Of a stretch of DNA of 64,000 nt, positions 8,769 through 17,129 are shown piece after piece (the first letter of the stretch is position 1; every line of letters starts with the position of its first letter). The notes beneath the pieces were generated by a model. The model worked only from the letters and a program-made list of their open reading frames with translations. It made no database searches and had not been told where the DNA came from. The stretch is from Tepidibacillus_B infernus (lineage in GTDB: Bacteria > Bacillota > Bacilli > Tepidibacillales > Tepidibacillaceae), in the NCBI RefSeq assembly GCF_048898065.1, contig NZ_JBLWFI010000001.1, positions 1-64,000 of the forward strand, given 5' to 3'. The position numbers were made by a program, and so were the translations under genes.

Positions 8769-9491
8769 ATGGCAAAAGCATTATTATTTGATTTAGATGG
8801 CACTTTATTACCGATGAATACCGATCAATTTATAGAACAATATATGAGAGCATTAGCACCAAACGTTGCTTCTTTTCTAGATCCAAAAGCCTTTATAAAA
8901 ATAATCTGGGAATCAACGAATGATATGATAAAAAATACAGATCATAATCTTACTAATGAGCAAGTATTTATTGACTCTTTTGTAAAAAGGACAGGGATCC
9001 AGCAATCAGATATTTGGCCAACATTCGTTCGCTTTTATGAAGAAGAATTTCCTTTGTTAAAAATACATACCAACCCCTCTCCCCTATCAAAAGAAATTGT
9101 TGAAATCGCTAAAGAACAAGGAAGAAAAGTAGTGATTGCCACCAATCCTGTTTTCCCAAAAGCAGCTATTTATGAACGTTTAAAATGGCTGGATTTATTA
9201 GATTTTCCTTTTGATTTAGTTACGGTGTATGAAGAATCTCATTTCTGTAAACCCCAGCCAAAATACTATTTAGAGATTTTAGAGAAAATTGGAGTGGAAC
9301 CACAAGAAGCGATGATGATTGGTAATGATATGCAAGAAGATATGATTGCTAGCAAACTAGGGATGCCAACATTTTTAGTAACAGATTATTTAATTGATCG
9401 TGGGACCTTAACTTATGAAGTCCATCAAAAAGGATCACTTGAAGAGTTAAAAGAAGATATAAAAGCTAAAAAAGGAGTTTTTGCACTTTAA
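8769..9491 (+). CDS. HAD-family hydrolase (phosphatase)
   Basis: 240 aa. The four HAD motifs are visible: FDLDGT near residue 7 (nucleophile and acid Asp), the threonine of ATNPVFP, lysine in FCKPQP, and IGNDMQED near 195. An alpha-helical cap lies between motifs I and II. The substrate is not predictable; the cap resembles phosphoglycolate-phosphatase-like proteins. The ATG at 8769 follows ggagg directly; an upstream GTG at 8757 is less likely. Transcribed with trmL, 39 nt apart. Confidence 0.88.
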   Translation: MAKALLFDLDGTLLPMNTDQFIEQYMRALAPNVASFLDPKAFIKIIWESTNDMIKNTDHNLTNEQVFIDSFVKRTGIQQSDIWPTFVRFYEEEFPLLKIHTNPSPLSKEIVEIAKEQGRKVVIATNPVFPKAAIYERLKWLDLLDFPFDLVTVYEESHFCKPQPKYYLEILEKIGVEPQEAMMIGNDMQEDMIASKLGMPTFLVTDYLIDRGTLTYEVHQKGSLEELKEDIKAKKGVFAL

Positions 9492-9498
9492 AGTAAAG

Positions 9499-9549
9499 CA
9501 TAGATACATGGACAACGGAGCGCGTTAGAATATACAAACTTATTCTATG
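9499..9549. repeat. Dispersed GGAGCGCG-TAGAATATACAAAC element (short copy)
   Basis: Contains 'acggagcgcgttagaatatacaaac' flanked by catagata and tattctatg, which pair. The same core occurs at 16236-16283, 22882-23038, 35277-35316 and 44490-44515. See the finding on this family. Confidence 0.75.
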
Positions 9550-9618
9550 TTATAATACTGTAAAATATCTATCTTTTTATGATAGTGGTTTGAATAAAAG
9601 CGAAAAGGGGAAGTCGAG

Positions 9619-10107
9619 ATGAAAATAACCGTGATTTCTGATACCCATCTGCCTAGAAAATCTACTTCATTGCCAGATTTTCTTTATGAAGCAATCGAAA
9701 AGAGTGACATGGTTATTCATGCCGGGGATTTTACCTCTATAGATATCCTTTATGATTTACAAGCGTTATCTTCTCGTCTTGAAGCAGTTGCAGGAAATAA
9801 TGATGGTCCGGAAATCTTATTTCGATTAGGAAAAAAGAAAATCATTGACATAGGTAAATATAAAATTGGACTCATTCATGGCGATGGTGTATATGGAACC
9901 ACCTTACAACGGGCAAAACAAGCATTTGCTAATGAAAAGGCTGATATTGTTATCTTTGGACATAGTCACCAAGCGTTTAAAGAATGGGAAAATGGTGTAC
10001 TGTATTTTAATCCTGGTTCACCTACAGATAAAAGAAGAAGTCCAAAGTATTCATATGGTGAAATCATTTTAGATGATAAGATTCAAGCCAAGATTCACTA
10101 CTTTTAA
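9619..10107 (+). CDS. YfcE/MJ0936-family metallophosphoesterase
   Basis: 162 aa. A calcineurin-like phosphodiesterase with two-metal binding motifs: SDTH near residue 7, GD near 35, GNND near 59, HGDG near 88 and GHSH near 114. The size and motif order fit the YfcE/YsnB group that hydrolyses phosphodiesters in vitro; the natural substrate is unknown. The ribosome site is aaaagggga before the ATG. A single-gene unit between a repeat copy and a strong terminator. Confidence 0.92.
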   Translation: MKITVISDTHLPRKSTSLPDFLYEAIEKSDMVIHAGDFTSIDILYDLQALSSRLEAVAGNNDGPEILFRLGKKKIIDIGKYKIGLIHGDGVYGTTLQRAKQAFANEKADIVIFGHSHQAFKEWENGVLYFNPGSPTDKRRSPKYSYGEIILDDKIQAKIHYF

Positions 10108-10108
10108 A

Positions 10109-10150
10109 GAATCCAGATGTATAAATATAAATACATCTGGATTTTTTTTA
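10109..10150 (+). terminator. Intrinsic terminator after the phosphodiesterase gene
   Basis: AATCCAGATGTAT and ATACATCTGGATT form a 13-bp stem followed by eight T. Confidence 0.9.
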
Positions 10151-10326
10151 TAGTTTGAGGAGGAAACAAAGCATATCAATAAGCATACATTAAAATTAAA
10201 CAAGGTTAGCTATGGAAATCCATCATGTTATTTTTTGTTTAGAATATAGTAGTAGAAAAAACAAAATAATTCCCATCTTATGTTTTAGGTTTATTACATT
10301 TTGTGTGATGAGGAGAGGAGGCTACT

Positions 10327-12222
10327 ATGGATATATTAAAGCAAATAGCCGATTATCGTGCGAAGGAAAAAGAGTTGGCTTGGGAAGGCACTTTTGTAGA
10401 TTATTTGCAAATTGTAAAAGAACGTCCTCATGTAGCTCAGACAGCTCATTCTCGAGTTTATCAGATGATTGCAAACAAAGGAAAGAAAATAGTTGATGGT
10501 AATAAACAATATGAATTTTTTAGTACAGAACTATTTGGATTAGATAAAGCGATTGAACGATTAGTCGAAGAATATTTGCACTCAGCTGCTAAACGTTTGG
10601 ATGTGAGAAAAAGAATTTTACTTTTGATGGGACCAGTAAGTGGTGGAAAATCGACAATTGTTACAATGTTAAAACGAGGACTAGAAAAATATACAAGAAC
10701 AGATGAAGGAGCATTATATGGTATCAAAGGATGTCCCATGCATGAAGATCCTTTGCATTTAATACCAAACGATTTAAGGCCTGAATTTGAAAAAGAATTT
10801 GCGATTAAAATTGAAGGGAATTTATGTCCGTTATGTCAACTACAACTTGAAAATGAATATCAAGGAAAAATAGAAAATGTCAAAGTAGAAAGAATCCTAT
10901 TCTCTGAAGATAAGCGGATAGGAATCGGAACCTTTTCTCCATCTGACCCCAAATCTCAGGATATTGCTGATCTAACGGGTAGCATTGATTTCTCTACGAT
11001 TGCTGAATATGGATCAGAATCAGACCCAAGAGCTTACCGATTTGATGGTGAATTAAACAAAGCAAATCGCGGTTTAATGGAATTTCAAGAAATGCTAAAG
11101 TCTGATGAAAAATTCTTATGGCATTTATTATCTCTTACTCAAGAAGGAAACTTTAAGGCAGGGCGTTTTGCCTTAATTAGTGCAGACGAATTGATCGTGG
11201 CCCATACGAATGAGGCAGAATATAAATCCTTTATCAGCAATAAGAAAAATGAAGCTTTGCAATCCAGAATTATCGTAATGCCCATCCCCTATAATTTAAA
11301 AGTCACTGAAGAAGAGAAAATATATAAGAAACTAATCTTACAAAGTGAAATCAATGATGTTCATATCGCTCCACATGCTTTAAATACAGCTGCCATATTC
11401 TCCATATTAACTCGTCTTAAAGAATCTAAGAAACAAGGAATGGATATTTTAAAGAAACTACGTTTGTACGATGGTCAGGATGTAGAAGGGTTTAATGAGG
11501 CGGATCTAGAGGAATTACACAATGAGTATCCTGATGAAGGTATGTCAGGAATCGATCCAAGATACGTGATCAATCGTATTTCTAGTGCTTTAATAAAAGA
11601 AGGAGTAAAATGTATCAATGCTCTAGATTTATTAAGGGCATTGAAAGATGGATTGGATCAACATCCTTCTATCACTCGAGAAGAAAGAGAAAAATATTTA
11701 AATTATATTTCTATTGCTAGAAAAGAATATGATGAAGCAGCAAAAACTGAAGTACAAAAAGCATTTGTTTACTCTTTTGAAGAATCAGCAAAAACCTTAA
11801 TGGAAAATTATCTAGATAATGTAGAGGCCTATGTGAATAACTCCAAAATAAAAGATCCAATCACCAATGAGGAACTACCACCTGATGAGCGATTGATGCG
11901 ATCCATTGAAGAGCAAATTGGGATCTCTGAAAATGCCAAAAAATCCTTTAGAGAAGAGATTTTGATTAGGATTTCTGCTTATGCACGCAAAGGAAAAAGA
12001 TTTGATTATAAAAGTCATGACCGTTTAAGAGAAGCAATTCAGAAAAAATTATTTGCTGATCTTAAAGATGTTGTAAAGATCACAACTTCAACAAAAACGC
12101 CAAACGAAAATCAGTTAAAAAAAATAAACGAAGTGAGTAAAAGCCTAATTGAAAAATATGGGTATTGCCCTGTATGTTCCAATGAATTATTGAAGTATGT
12201 GGGTAGCCTCCTAAATCGCTAA
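10327..12222 (+). CDS. prkA: PrkA AAA+ protein (serine protein kinase / ATP-dependent protease family)
   Basis: 631 aa, the full length of the family. The N-terminal AAA+ PrkA domain has a Walker A motif GPVSGGKST near residues 101-109. Cysteine/histidine clusters lie near 137-145 (GCPMHEDPLH) and 165-168 (CPLC), with a third CPVC at the extreme C-terminus. In B. subtilis PrkA acts during sporulation in the mother cell. It was described first as a Ser kinase and later as an ATP-dependent protease. The ribosome site gaggagaggagg is strong. It heads the prkA-yhbH-spoVR operon, with 16 nt to yhbH. Confidence 0.96.
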   Translation: MDILKQIADYRAKEKELAWEGTFVDYLQIVKERPHVAQTAHSRVYQMIANKGKKIVDGNKQYEFFSTELFGLDKAIERLVEEYLHSAAKRLDVRKRILLLMGPVSGGKSTIVTMLKRGLEKYTRTDEGALYGIKGCPMHEDPLHLIPNDLRPEFEKEFAIKIEGNLCPLCQLQLENEYQGKIENVKVERILFSEDKRIGIGTFSPSDPKSQDIADLTGSIDFSTIAEYGSESDPRAYRFDGELNKANRGLMEFQEMLKSDEKFLWHLLSLTQEGNFKAGRFALISADELIVAHTNEAEYKSFISNKKNEALQSRIIVMPIPYNLKVTEEEKIYKKLILQSEINDVHIAPHALNTAAIFSILTRLKESKKQGMDILKKLRLYDGQDVEGFNEADLEELHNEYPDEGMSGIDPRYVINRISSALIKEGVKCINALDLLRALKDGLDQHPSITREEREKYLNYISIARKEYDEAAKTEVQKAFVYSFEESAKTLMENYLDNVEAYVNNSKIKDPITNEELPPDERLMRSIEEQIGISENAKKSFREEILIRISAYARKGKRFDYKSHDRLREAIQKKLFADLKDVVKITTSTKTPNENQLKKINEVSKSLIEKYGYCPVCSNELLKYVGSLLNR

Positions 12223-12238
12223 AAAAGGAGGGAAACAA

Positions 12239-13390
12239 ATGACAGACCCCCTTTTCATCGTGTCTAAGGAAGATTGGTCACTACACCGCAAAGGTTATGA
12301 GGATCAGATGAGGCATAAAGAAAAAGTTCGTGAAGCAATAAAGAAGAACCTTCCTGATCTAGTTAGTGAAGAAAATATTATCTTATCCAATGGGAAAGAA
12401 ATTGTAAAAATACCCATTCGCTCACTAGACGAATACCGCTTTCGTTATAATTACCATAAACAAAAATTAGGTGGGCAAGGAAAAGGAGATTCTAAAGTCG
12501 GTGATGTTTTAGGAAGAGATGCAACTCCAGAACCAGGGAAAGGTCAGGGAGCAGGTGACCAACCAGGTCAAGATATTTATGAGGCAGAAATTACAGTGGA
12601 AGAGATTGAAGAAATGTTATTCAAAGACCTTGAACTACCTCATTTAAAGCGAAAGCCAAATCAAGAGATAATCGTAGAGGAAATTCGCTTTAATGATGTA
12701 CGCAAAAAAGGCCTAATGGGGAATATCGATAAAAGAAGAACGATTCTTGAAAACTTAAAACGAAATAGTTTAAAAGGAGAAGCGAAAATCCATCAAATTT
12801 CAAACGATGACTTGCGCTTTAAAACATGGGAAGAAATTATCATCCCCCATTCAAAGGCAGTGGTGATTGCCATGATGGACACAAGTGGTTCAATGGGGAT
12901 GTTTGAAAAATATATTGCTAGAACCTTTTTCTTTTGGATGGTGCGTTTTCTAAGAACAAAATATGAACATGTTGAAATTGTATTTGTTGCTCATCATACT
13001 GAAGCAAAAGAAGTGACAGAAGAGGAATTTTTTACACGGGGTGAAAGTGGAGGAACGATTTGCTCATCTGCTTATCGCAAGGCGATTGAAATTATCGACA
13101 AACGATATCCACTTGATCGTTACAATATCTATCCTTTTCATTTTTCCGATGGAGATAATTTAACTTCAGATAATGAAAGAAGCGTTTATTATGTGAAAGA
13201 ACTGATGAAACGTTCAAATATGTTTGGGTATGGGGAAGTAAATCAGTATAATCGCCATTCTACTCTAATGAACGTTTACAAGAATATAAAAGATGAGAAA
13301 TTCATCTACGCGGTGATTCGGGAAAAATCTGAGGTTTATCAGGCTTTGAGAACATTTTTTACTAAAAAAGAGCCTCAGGCCGCAGAATAG
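12239..13390 (+). CDS. yhbH: YhbH/YeaH family protein (UPF0229), VWA-like
   Basis: 383 aa. A basic N-terminal region is followed by a flexible glycine-rich stretch near residues 78-115. A von Willebrand factor A-like domain has a MIDAS motif DTSGSMG near residue 214. The family pairs with PrkA in Bacillus sporulation and in the E. coli yeaGH stress operon, where VWA/AAA+ pairs are thought to work together. It lies 16 nt after prkA and about 14 nt before spoVR, with the ribosome site aaaggagggaaac. Confidence 0.95.
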   Translation: MTDPLFIVSKEDWSLHRKGYEDQMRHKEKVREAIKKNLPDLVSEENIILSNGKEIVKIPIRSLDEYRFRYNYHKQKLGGQGKGDSKVGDVLGRDATPEPGKGQGAGDQPGQDIYEAEITVEEIEEMLFKDLELPHLKRKPNQEIIVEEIRFNDVRKKGLMGNIDKRRTILENLKRNSLKGEAKIHQISNDDLRFKTWEEIIIPHSKAVVIAMMDTSGSMGMFEKYIARTFFFWMVRFLRTKYEHVEIVFVAHHTEAKEVTEEEFFTRGESGGTICSSAYRKAIEIIDKRYPLDRYNIYPFHFSDGDNLTSDNERSVYYVKELMKRSNMFGYGEVNQYNRHSTLMNVYKNIKDEKFIYAVIREKSEVYQALRTFFTKKEPQAAE

Positions 13391-13404
13391 GAGGTCTGAG
13401 TGTG

Positions 13405-14808
13405 ATGATCGATATGAACGAATTAGAAAAGGCAATTGCTGAGATTACGGAAATTGCCAAAGGATTTGGACTTGATCCATTTCCAATGCGCTATGAAATT
13501 TGTCCACCGGAGATTATCTATACCTTTGGCGCTTATGGAATGCCAACCCGTTTTTCTCACTGGTCATTTGGTAAAGCCTTTCATCGAATGAAGCTTCAAT
13601 ATGATCTAGGACTAAGCAAAATCTATGAGTTGGTAATCAACAATAATCCAAGTTATGCCTTTTTATTAGAAGGAAATACGTTCACTCAAAATAAGCTGAT
13701 TGTGGCTCATGTTTTGGCCCATTCGGACTTTTTCAAAAACAATATTCGTTTTATGAACACACCAAGGGATATGGTAGAGAGCATGGCTAGAACAGCAGAC
13801 AGGATACGCCATTATGAAAAAGAATATGGCAGACAAGAAGTTGAGGAATTTATCGATTCCGTATTGGCCATTCAGGAGCATATAGATCCAAGTTTGTTTA
13901 AAAAGAAGGATCGGGAAAGAAAGATTGATGAGAAACCTAAACCGAAAAAAACAAGTGAGTATGATGATTTATGGAAAATCGATAAAACCAATGAAACAGC
14001 ATTAGTGAAAACCGATGAAGAGCAGAAGTTTCCTCCTTTCCCGGAAAAGGATATTGTTCTCTTTTGTGAAGAATATAGTCGAGTTTTAAAAGATTGGCAG
14101 CGAGATATTATGACCATGCTCCGTGAAGAAATGCTATATTTTTGGCCGCAGATTGAAACAAAGATCATGAACGAAGGGTGGGCTTCGTATTGGCATATGC
14201 GAATCCTACGTGAACTTGATTTAAATGAAGAAGAAACCATTGAATTTGCTAAGTTAAACGCTGGCGTTGTACAGCCTTCAAGAACATCAATCAATCCCTA
14301 TTATCTTGGCGTCAAAATCTTTGAAGATATTGAAAAACGGTGGGATCATCCTACAAAAGAGGAACAAGAGCAATTAGGAAGAAAGCCAGGAGAAGGAAGA
14401 AAGAAAATCTTTGAAGTAAGGGAAATAGATGCAGATATCTCCTTTTTACGAAATTACCTTACGAAAAAACTTGTGAACGATCTAGATCTATATTTATATC
14501 AAAAACGTGGGAATGAATGGGTAATTGTCGAAAAGGATTGGGAGAAAGTTCGTGACCAACTGGTTCAGACCAAAGTAAATGGTGGATTCCCATACATTGT
14601 TGTGGAAAATGGAGATTATCTTAAAAATGGGGAGCTTTATTTGAAACACCATTACGAGGGAATAGAACTAGATATCCTGTATTTAGAAAAGACTTTGCCC
14701 CATGTTTACAAATTATGGGGACGAACGGTTCACTTGGAAACATTCGTTGAAAACAGACCTGTGTTATTTTCCTATGATGGAAAGAAGACATTTAGGAAGT
14801 TTTTATAA
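13405..14808 (+). CDS. spoVR: Stage V sporulation protein R (SpoVR)
   Basis: 467 aa, the usual length. Characteristic segments include CPPEIIYTFGAYGMPTRFSHWSFGK near the N-terminus, the conserved EGWASYWH near residue 255, and a C-terminal basic tail. It is required for proper spore cortex formation in B. subtilis; the biochemical function is unknown. Its relatives in Proteobacteria (YcgB) cluster with YeaG/YeaH. Here it is the third gene of the prkA operon, whereas in B. subtilis it sits elsewhere. ATG 13405 (spacing 9) or GTG 13402 (spacing 6) could be the start. Confidence 0.96.
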   Translation: MIDMNELEKAIAEITEIAKGFGLDPFPMRYEICPPEIIYTFGAYGMPTRFSHWSFGKAFHRMKLQYDLGLSKIYELVINNNPSYAFLLEGNTFTQNKLIVAHVLAHSDFFKNNIRFMNTPRDMVESMARTADRIRHYEKEYGRQEVEEFIDSVLAIQEHIDPSLFKKKDRERKIDEKPKPKKTSEYDDLWKIDKTNETALVKTDEEQKFPPFPEKDIVLFCEEYSRVLKDWQRDIMTMLREEMLYFWPQIETKIMNEGWASYWHMRILRELDLNEEETIEFAKLNAGVVQPSRTSINPYYLGVKIFEDIEKRWDHPTKEEQEQLGRKPGEGRKKIFEVREIDADISFLRNYLTKKLVNDLDLYLYQKRGNEWVIVEKDWEKVRDQLVQTKVNGGFPYIVVENGDYLKNGELYLKHHYEGIELDILYLEKTLPHVYKLWGRTVHLETFVENRPVLFSYDGKKTFRKFL

Positions 14809-14813
14809 TGGTA

Positions 14814-14861
14814 AAAAGGGCAAACTCAAAAGTTAACATTACTTTTGAGTTTGCCCTTTTG
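14814..14861 (+). terminator. Intrinsic terminator of the prkA-yhbH-spoVR operon
   Basis: A 20-bp perfect stem, AAAAGGGCAAACTCAAAAGT with its complement, around TAACATT and ending in TTTTG. Strong. Confidence 0.9.
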
Positions 14862-14881
14862 TATTCTAAATTAAAAATCAA

Positions 14882-14918
14882 TAAAAACAGGGCCGAAAAT
14901 GAAAATTCAGCTCTGTTT
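14882..14918 (-). terminator. Bidirectional hairpin, terminator of the minus-strand 47-codon gene
   Basis: Arms aaaacagggc/gctctgttt form a stem with A/T runs on both sides. On the minus strand it directly follows the stop codon at 14919 and ends in a T run (gccctgtttttatt). It could also back up spoVR termination on the plus strand. Confidence 0.75.
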
Positions 14919-15062
14919 TTATTTTTTTATTATCAAAAACAATTTCTTAATCATTAAATATTCAATTCTTAAAGTTGCTGCTCTTTTTTTCTTCCCGTAA
15001 ACCTCCTTTACATGTTCTATATATGCCAATCCCCAATTTGTATTTGTGTTATCCTTGGCCAT
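14919..15062 (-). CDS. Small protein of unknown function (47 aa)
   Basis: The ATG at 15062 follows an aaaggagag ribosome site, and the frame stays open for 47 codons to TAA at 14919. The protein starts MAKDNTNTNWGLAYIEHVK, has a lysine/arginine-rich middle (YGKKKRAATLR), and ends with a hydrophobic, lysine-capped helix (MIKKLFLIIKK). It is very basic and has no recognised family. A consensus sigma-A promoter lies upstream on the same strand and a terminator directly behind, so this is a complete small transcription unit, divergent from degV. Confidence 0.7.
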   Translation of the reverse strand: MAKDNTNTNWGLAYIEHVKEVYGKKKRAATLRIEYLMIKKLFLIIKK

Positions 15063-15107
15063 AGGCTCTCCTTTTAATTTAGGATTTGGACAGGTCTAAC
15101 AAACCTA

Positions 15108-15137
15108 ATTATAAGGAGTTTTTTTAACGATTCTCAA
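15108..15137 (-). promoter_or_regulatory. Sigma-A promoter of the 47-codon gene
   Basis: On the minus strand, TTGAGA (15137-15132), an 18-nt spacer and a perfect TATAAT (15113-15108). The transcription start is expected about 40 nt before the ATG. Confidence 0.7.
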
Positions 15138-15231
15138 TTCTCTATCCAATCAATTGTATAAACTTACCATTAATGATATAGTTCTATTTAAAAATATGAG
15201 TAATAAAAAATTACTCTAAAGGAGTAAGATC

Positions 15232-16095
15232 GTGATGAATATCAAGATTATTACAGATAGTGCTGCAGATTTATCTAAAAATGTGATAGAGCAATATAAT
15301 ATTGATGTTATACCATTACAAGTATTCTTAAATGATCAACAATTTGAAGATGGGGTTACGATTCAACCAAATGAGTTATTTCAGGGTATGAGGGAAGGAA
15401 ACGTATATAAGACGTCACAGCCTTTATTAACACGTTTTAAAGATGTTTTTGAAAAATATGCAAAAGAAAAAACTAGCTGTATATATATTGCTTTTTCATC
15501 AGGTCTATCTGGTACCTATCAATCTTCTGTCATGATTAAAAATGAGGTGCTCGAAGAATACCCTGATTTTGATTGTGAGATTTTCGATACAAAATGTGCT
15601 TCAGTTGGTCTTGGCCTTGTCGTTTTAAAAGCTGCTCAACTGGCTGCTGATGGGAAAAGTAAAGCTGAAATTTTGGAAGCCATCGATTTTTATGCGAAAC
15701 ATATGGAACATGTATTCACGGTTGATAATTTAGAATACCTTTATCGTGGTGGAAGAGTTAGCCGAACAGCAGCGATTATTGGAGGATTATTAAACATAAA
15801 ACCAGTTCTTAATGTTGAGGATGGAAAGCTGGTACCAATTGAAAAAATACGTGGTAGGAAAAGGGTTTTTAAACGAATGATTGAACTGATGGAAGAGAGG
15901 GGTAACAACCTTCGAGAGCAAACCATTGGGATTTGTCATGGGGATGATGAAGAGGGTGCAGAAACACTAAAAATAATGATTAGAGAGAAGTTTGGAACAG
16001 ATAAATTTTATGTAAATATCATTGGAGCTGTCATTGGAGCTCATGCGGGTCCAGGGACCCTTTCTGTTTTTTTTCTGAATAAAGAGGCAAAATAA
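15232..16095 (+). CDS. DegV family fatty-acid-binding protein (FakB-like)
   Basis: 287 aa. DegV/FakB proteins bind a fatty acid and present it to the kinase FakA for incorporation into phospholipid. Visible family segments are IITDSAADL at the N-terminus, TSQPLLTRF near residue 62, FSSGLSGTYQS near 87 and HAGPGTLSVFF at the C-terminus. The GTG at 15232 (7 nt after aaaggag) and the ATG at 15235 are both possible starts. A single-gene unit. The lipid specificity and the partner kinase are not visible in the window. Confidence 0.9.
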   Translation: MMNIKIITDSAADLSKNVIEQYNIDVIPLQVFLNDQQFEDGVTIQPNELFQGMREGNVYKTSQPLLTRFKDVFEKYAKEKTSCIYIAFSSGLSGTYQSSVMIKNEVLEEYPDFDCEIFDTKCASVGLGLVVLKAAQLAADGKSKAEILEAIDFYAKHMEHVFTVDNLEYLYRGGRVSRTAAIIGGLLNIKPVLNVEDGKLVPIEKIRGRKRVFKRMIELMEERGNNLREQTIGICHGDDEEGAETLKIMIREKFGTDKFYVNIIGAVIGAHAGPGTLSVFFLNKEAK

Positions 16096-16189
16096 TACTT
16101 AAACGAAATTTAGTTTTTCTTTTGATGAATATTATGACCCAGAAAATCTTAGTGAAAAAGGATATACTCTTTTTTTAAAGATTAAAAAA

Positions 16190-16283
16190 GTATAACTTTC
16201 TTCCATTTGTCATTTTCTCCGTAATCTTTATTCATAGAAGGGCACGGATGACGGAGCGCGATGGAATATACAAACCTTTCTTA
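16190..16283. repeat. Dispersed palindromic element, copy lacking the inner segment
   Basis: From 16218 to about 16280 it repeats 22979-23040 base for base (ctccgtaatc ... tggaatatacaaacct), and 16196-16214 repeats 22859-22877. The roughly 100-nt inner part of the 22.9-kb copy is missing here. The inner arms ctccgt/acggag form a hairpin. The remaining intergenic sequence at 16096-16189 is AT-rich and ends in a weak hairpin (16162-16195). Confidence 0.75.
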
Positions 16284-16285
16284 TT

Positions 16286-16303
16286 TTGTGAAATATATCA
16301 CAA
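16286..16303. promoter_or_regulatory. Rex/Fnr-type operator upstream of doxX
   Basis: TTGTGAAATATATCACAA matches the Rex consensus TTGTGAA-W4-TTCACAA at 17 of 18 positions. Its core also fits the CRP/Fnr palindrome TGTGA-N6-TCACA perfectly. It lies about 250 nt upstream of the doxX start. A possible -10 (TATAAT, 16459-16464) and a weaker half-site (16413-16430) lie in between. Confidence 0.6.
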
Positions 16304-16553
16304 ACAGGTATTTTACCTTCAAAGAAGAGTTATTTTTTCATTGGGAAAAACATTATTACTATTTTAATTAAATAAAGAACCCCTCACAATTTCATCACAA
16401 AATGTGGCTATTTTGTGAATATTTAATCAAACTTATGGTAGAATTGTGATGATAGGTTTATAATCAGAATTGAAAAGAAGTTATTCTAAATTAGAATGAC
16501 TTCGAAAGTAATAGGACTTATATTTTAAAAAAATTTATAGGAGGGGAAAGAAA

Positions 16554-17051
16554 ATGATTAAATTTTTAAAGGAAAATGTGTATGCTTCTTATGTTTTAAC
16601 TCTTGTTCGTCTTTATCTAGGGTATGAATGGATTCAAGCAGGGTGGCATAAGCTTACAAGTGCAGAACCATTCAATGCACAAGGATTTTTAATGGGAGCT
16701 GTAAAAAAGGCAACAGGTGATCATCCAGTAGTTCAAAGTTGGTGGGCAAATTTCTTAGACGCATTTGCTATTCCAAACGTAGGATTATTCAACTTCTTAG
16801 TCCCTTACGGTGAATTTTTAGTAGGTTTAGGACTTATCCTTGGAGCATTAACGACAGCGGCAGCATTCTTTGGTATCTTAATGAATTATGCATTTATGTT
16901 TAGTGGTTCTACAAGCACAAACGTACAAATGTCTTTACTCACTATTTTCATTTTGGTTGCAGGATTTAACGCAGGTAAAATTGGCTTAGATCGTTGGATT
17001 ATTCCTTACATTAAAAAAGCAGTTAAAAAAGATGCAACATTAGAAGCGTAA
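16554..17051 (+). CDS. DoxX family membrane protein
   Basis: 165 aa. Four hydrophobic segments (about residues 13-30, 62-82, 88-112 and 118-140), with a conserved GYEWIQAGWHK motif after the first and NAGKIGLDRWIIP near the end, as in DoxX/DoxD-type proteins of Bacillales. These are linked in other organisms to quinone-coupled sulfur oxidation or redox stress; the role here is unknown. The ribosome site aggagggg lies before the ATG. The long leader with Rex/Fnr-like sites suggests control by oxygen or NADH. Monocistronic. Confidence 0.85.
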   Translation: MIKFLKENVYASYVLTLVRLYLGYEWIQAGWHKLTSAEPFNAQGFLMGAVKKATGDHPVVQSWWANFLDAFAIPNVGLFNFLVPYGEFLVGLGLILGALTTAAAFFGILMNYAFMFSGSTSTNVQMSLLTIFILVAGFNAGKIGLDRWIIPYIKKAVKKDATLEA

Positions 17052-17078
17052 AAAACATTCATAAATTTCACTTCCATA

Positions 17079-17112
17079 AAATAACCCTCCTGTTTTTAGG
17101 AGGGTTATTTGC
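17079..17112. terminator. Bidirectional terminator between doxX and the convergent gene
   Basis: AAATAACCCTCCT/AGGAGGGTTATTT, a 13-bp stem with a GTTTTT loop. It serves doxX on the plus strand and probably the gamma-carbonic-anhydrase-like gene on the minus strand. Confidence 0.8.
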
Positions 17113-17129
17113 GTGATCTTAATGAACAA

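Noticed and set aside
10150..10326. Sigma-E promoter for prkA (CATACATT at about 10187)
   Set aside because: The -10 matches well, but no -35 occurs at a suitable distance, so it was not annotated.
10212..10496. 94-codon frame upstream of and overlapping prkA
   Set aside because: It overlaps prkA in another frame, has poor codon use and no ribosome site.
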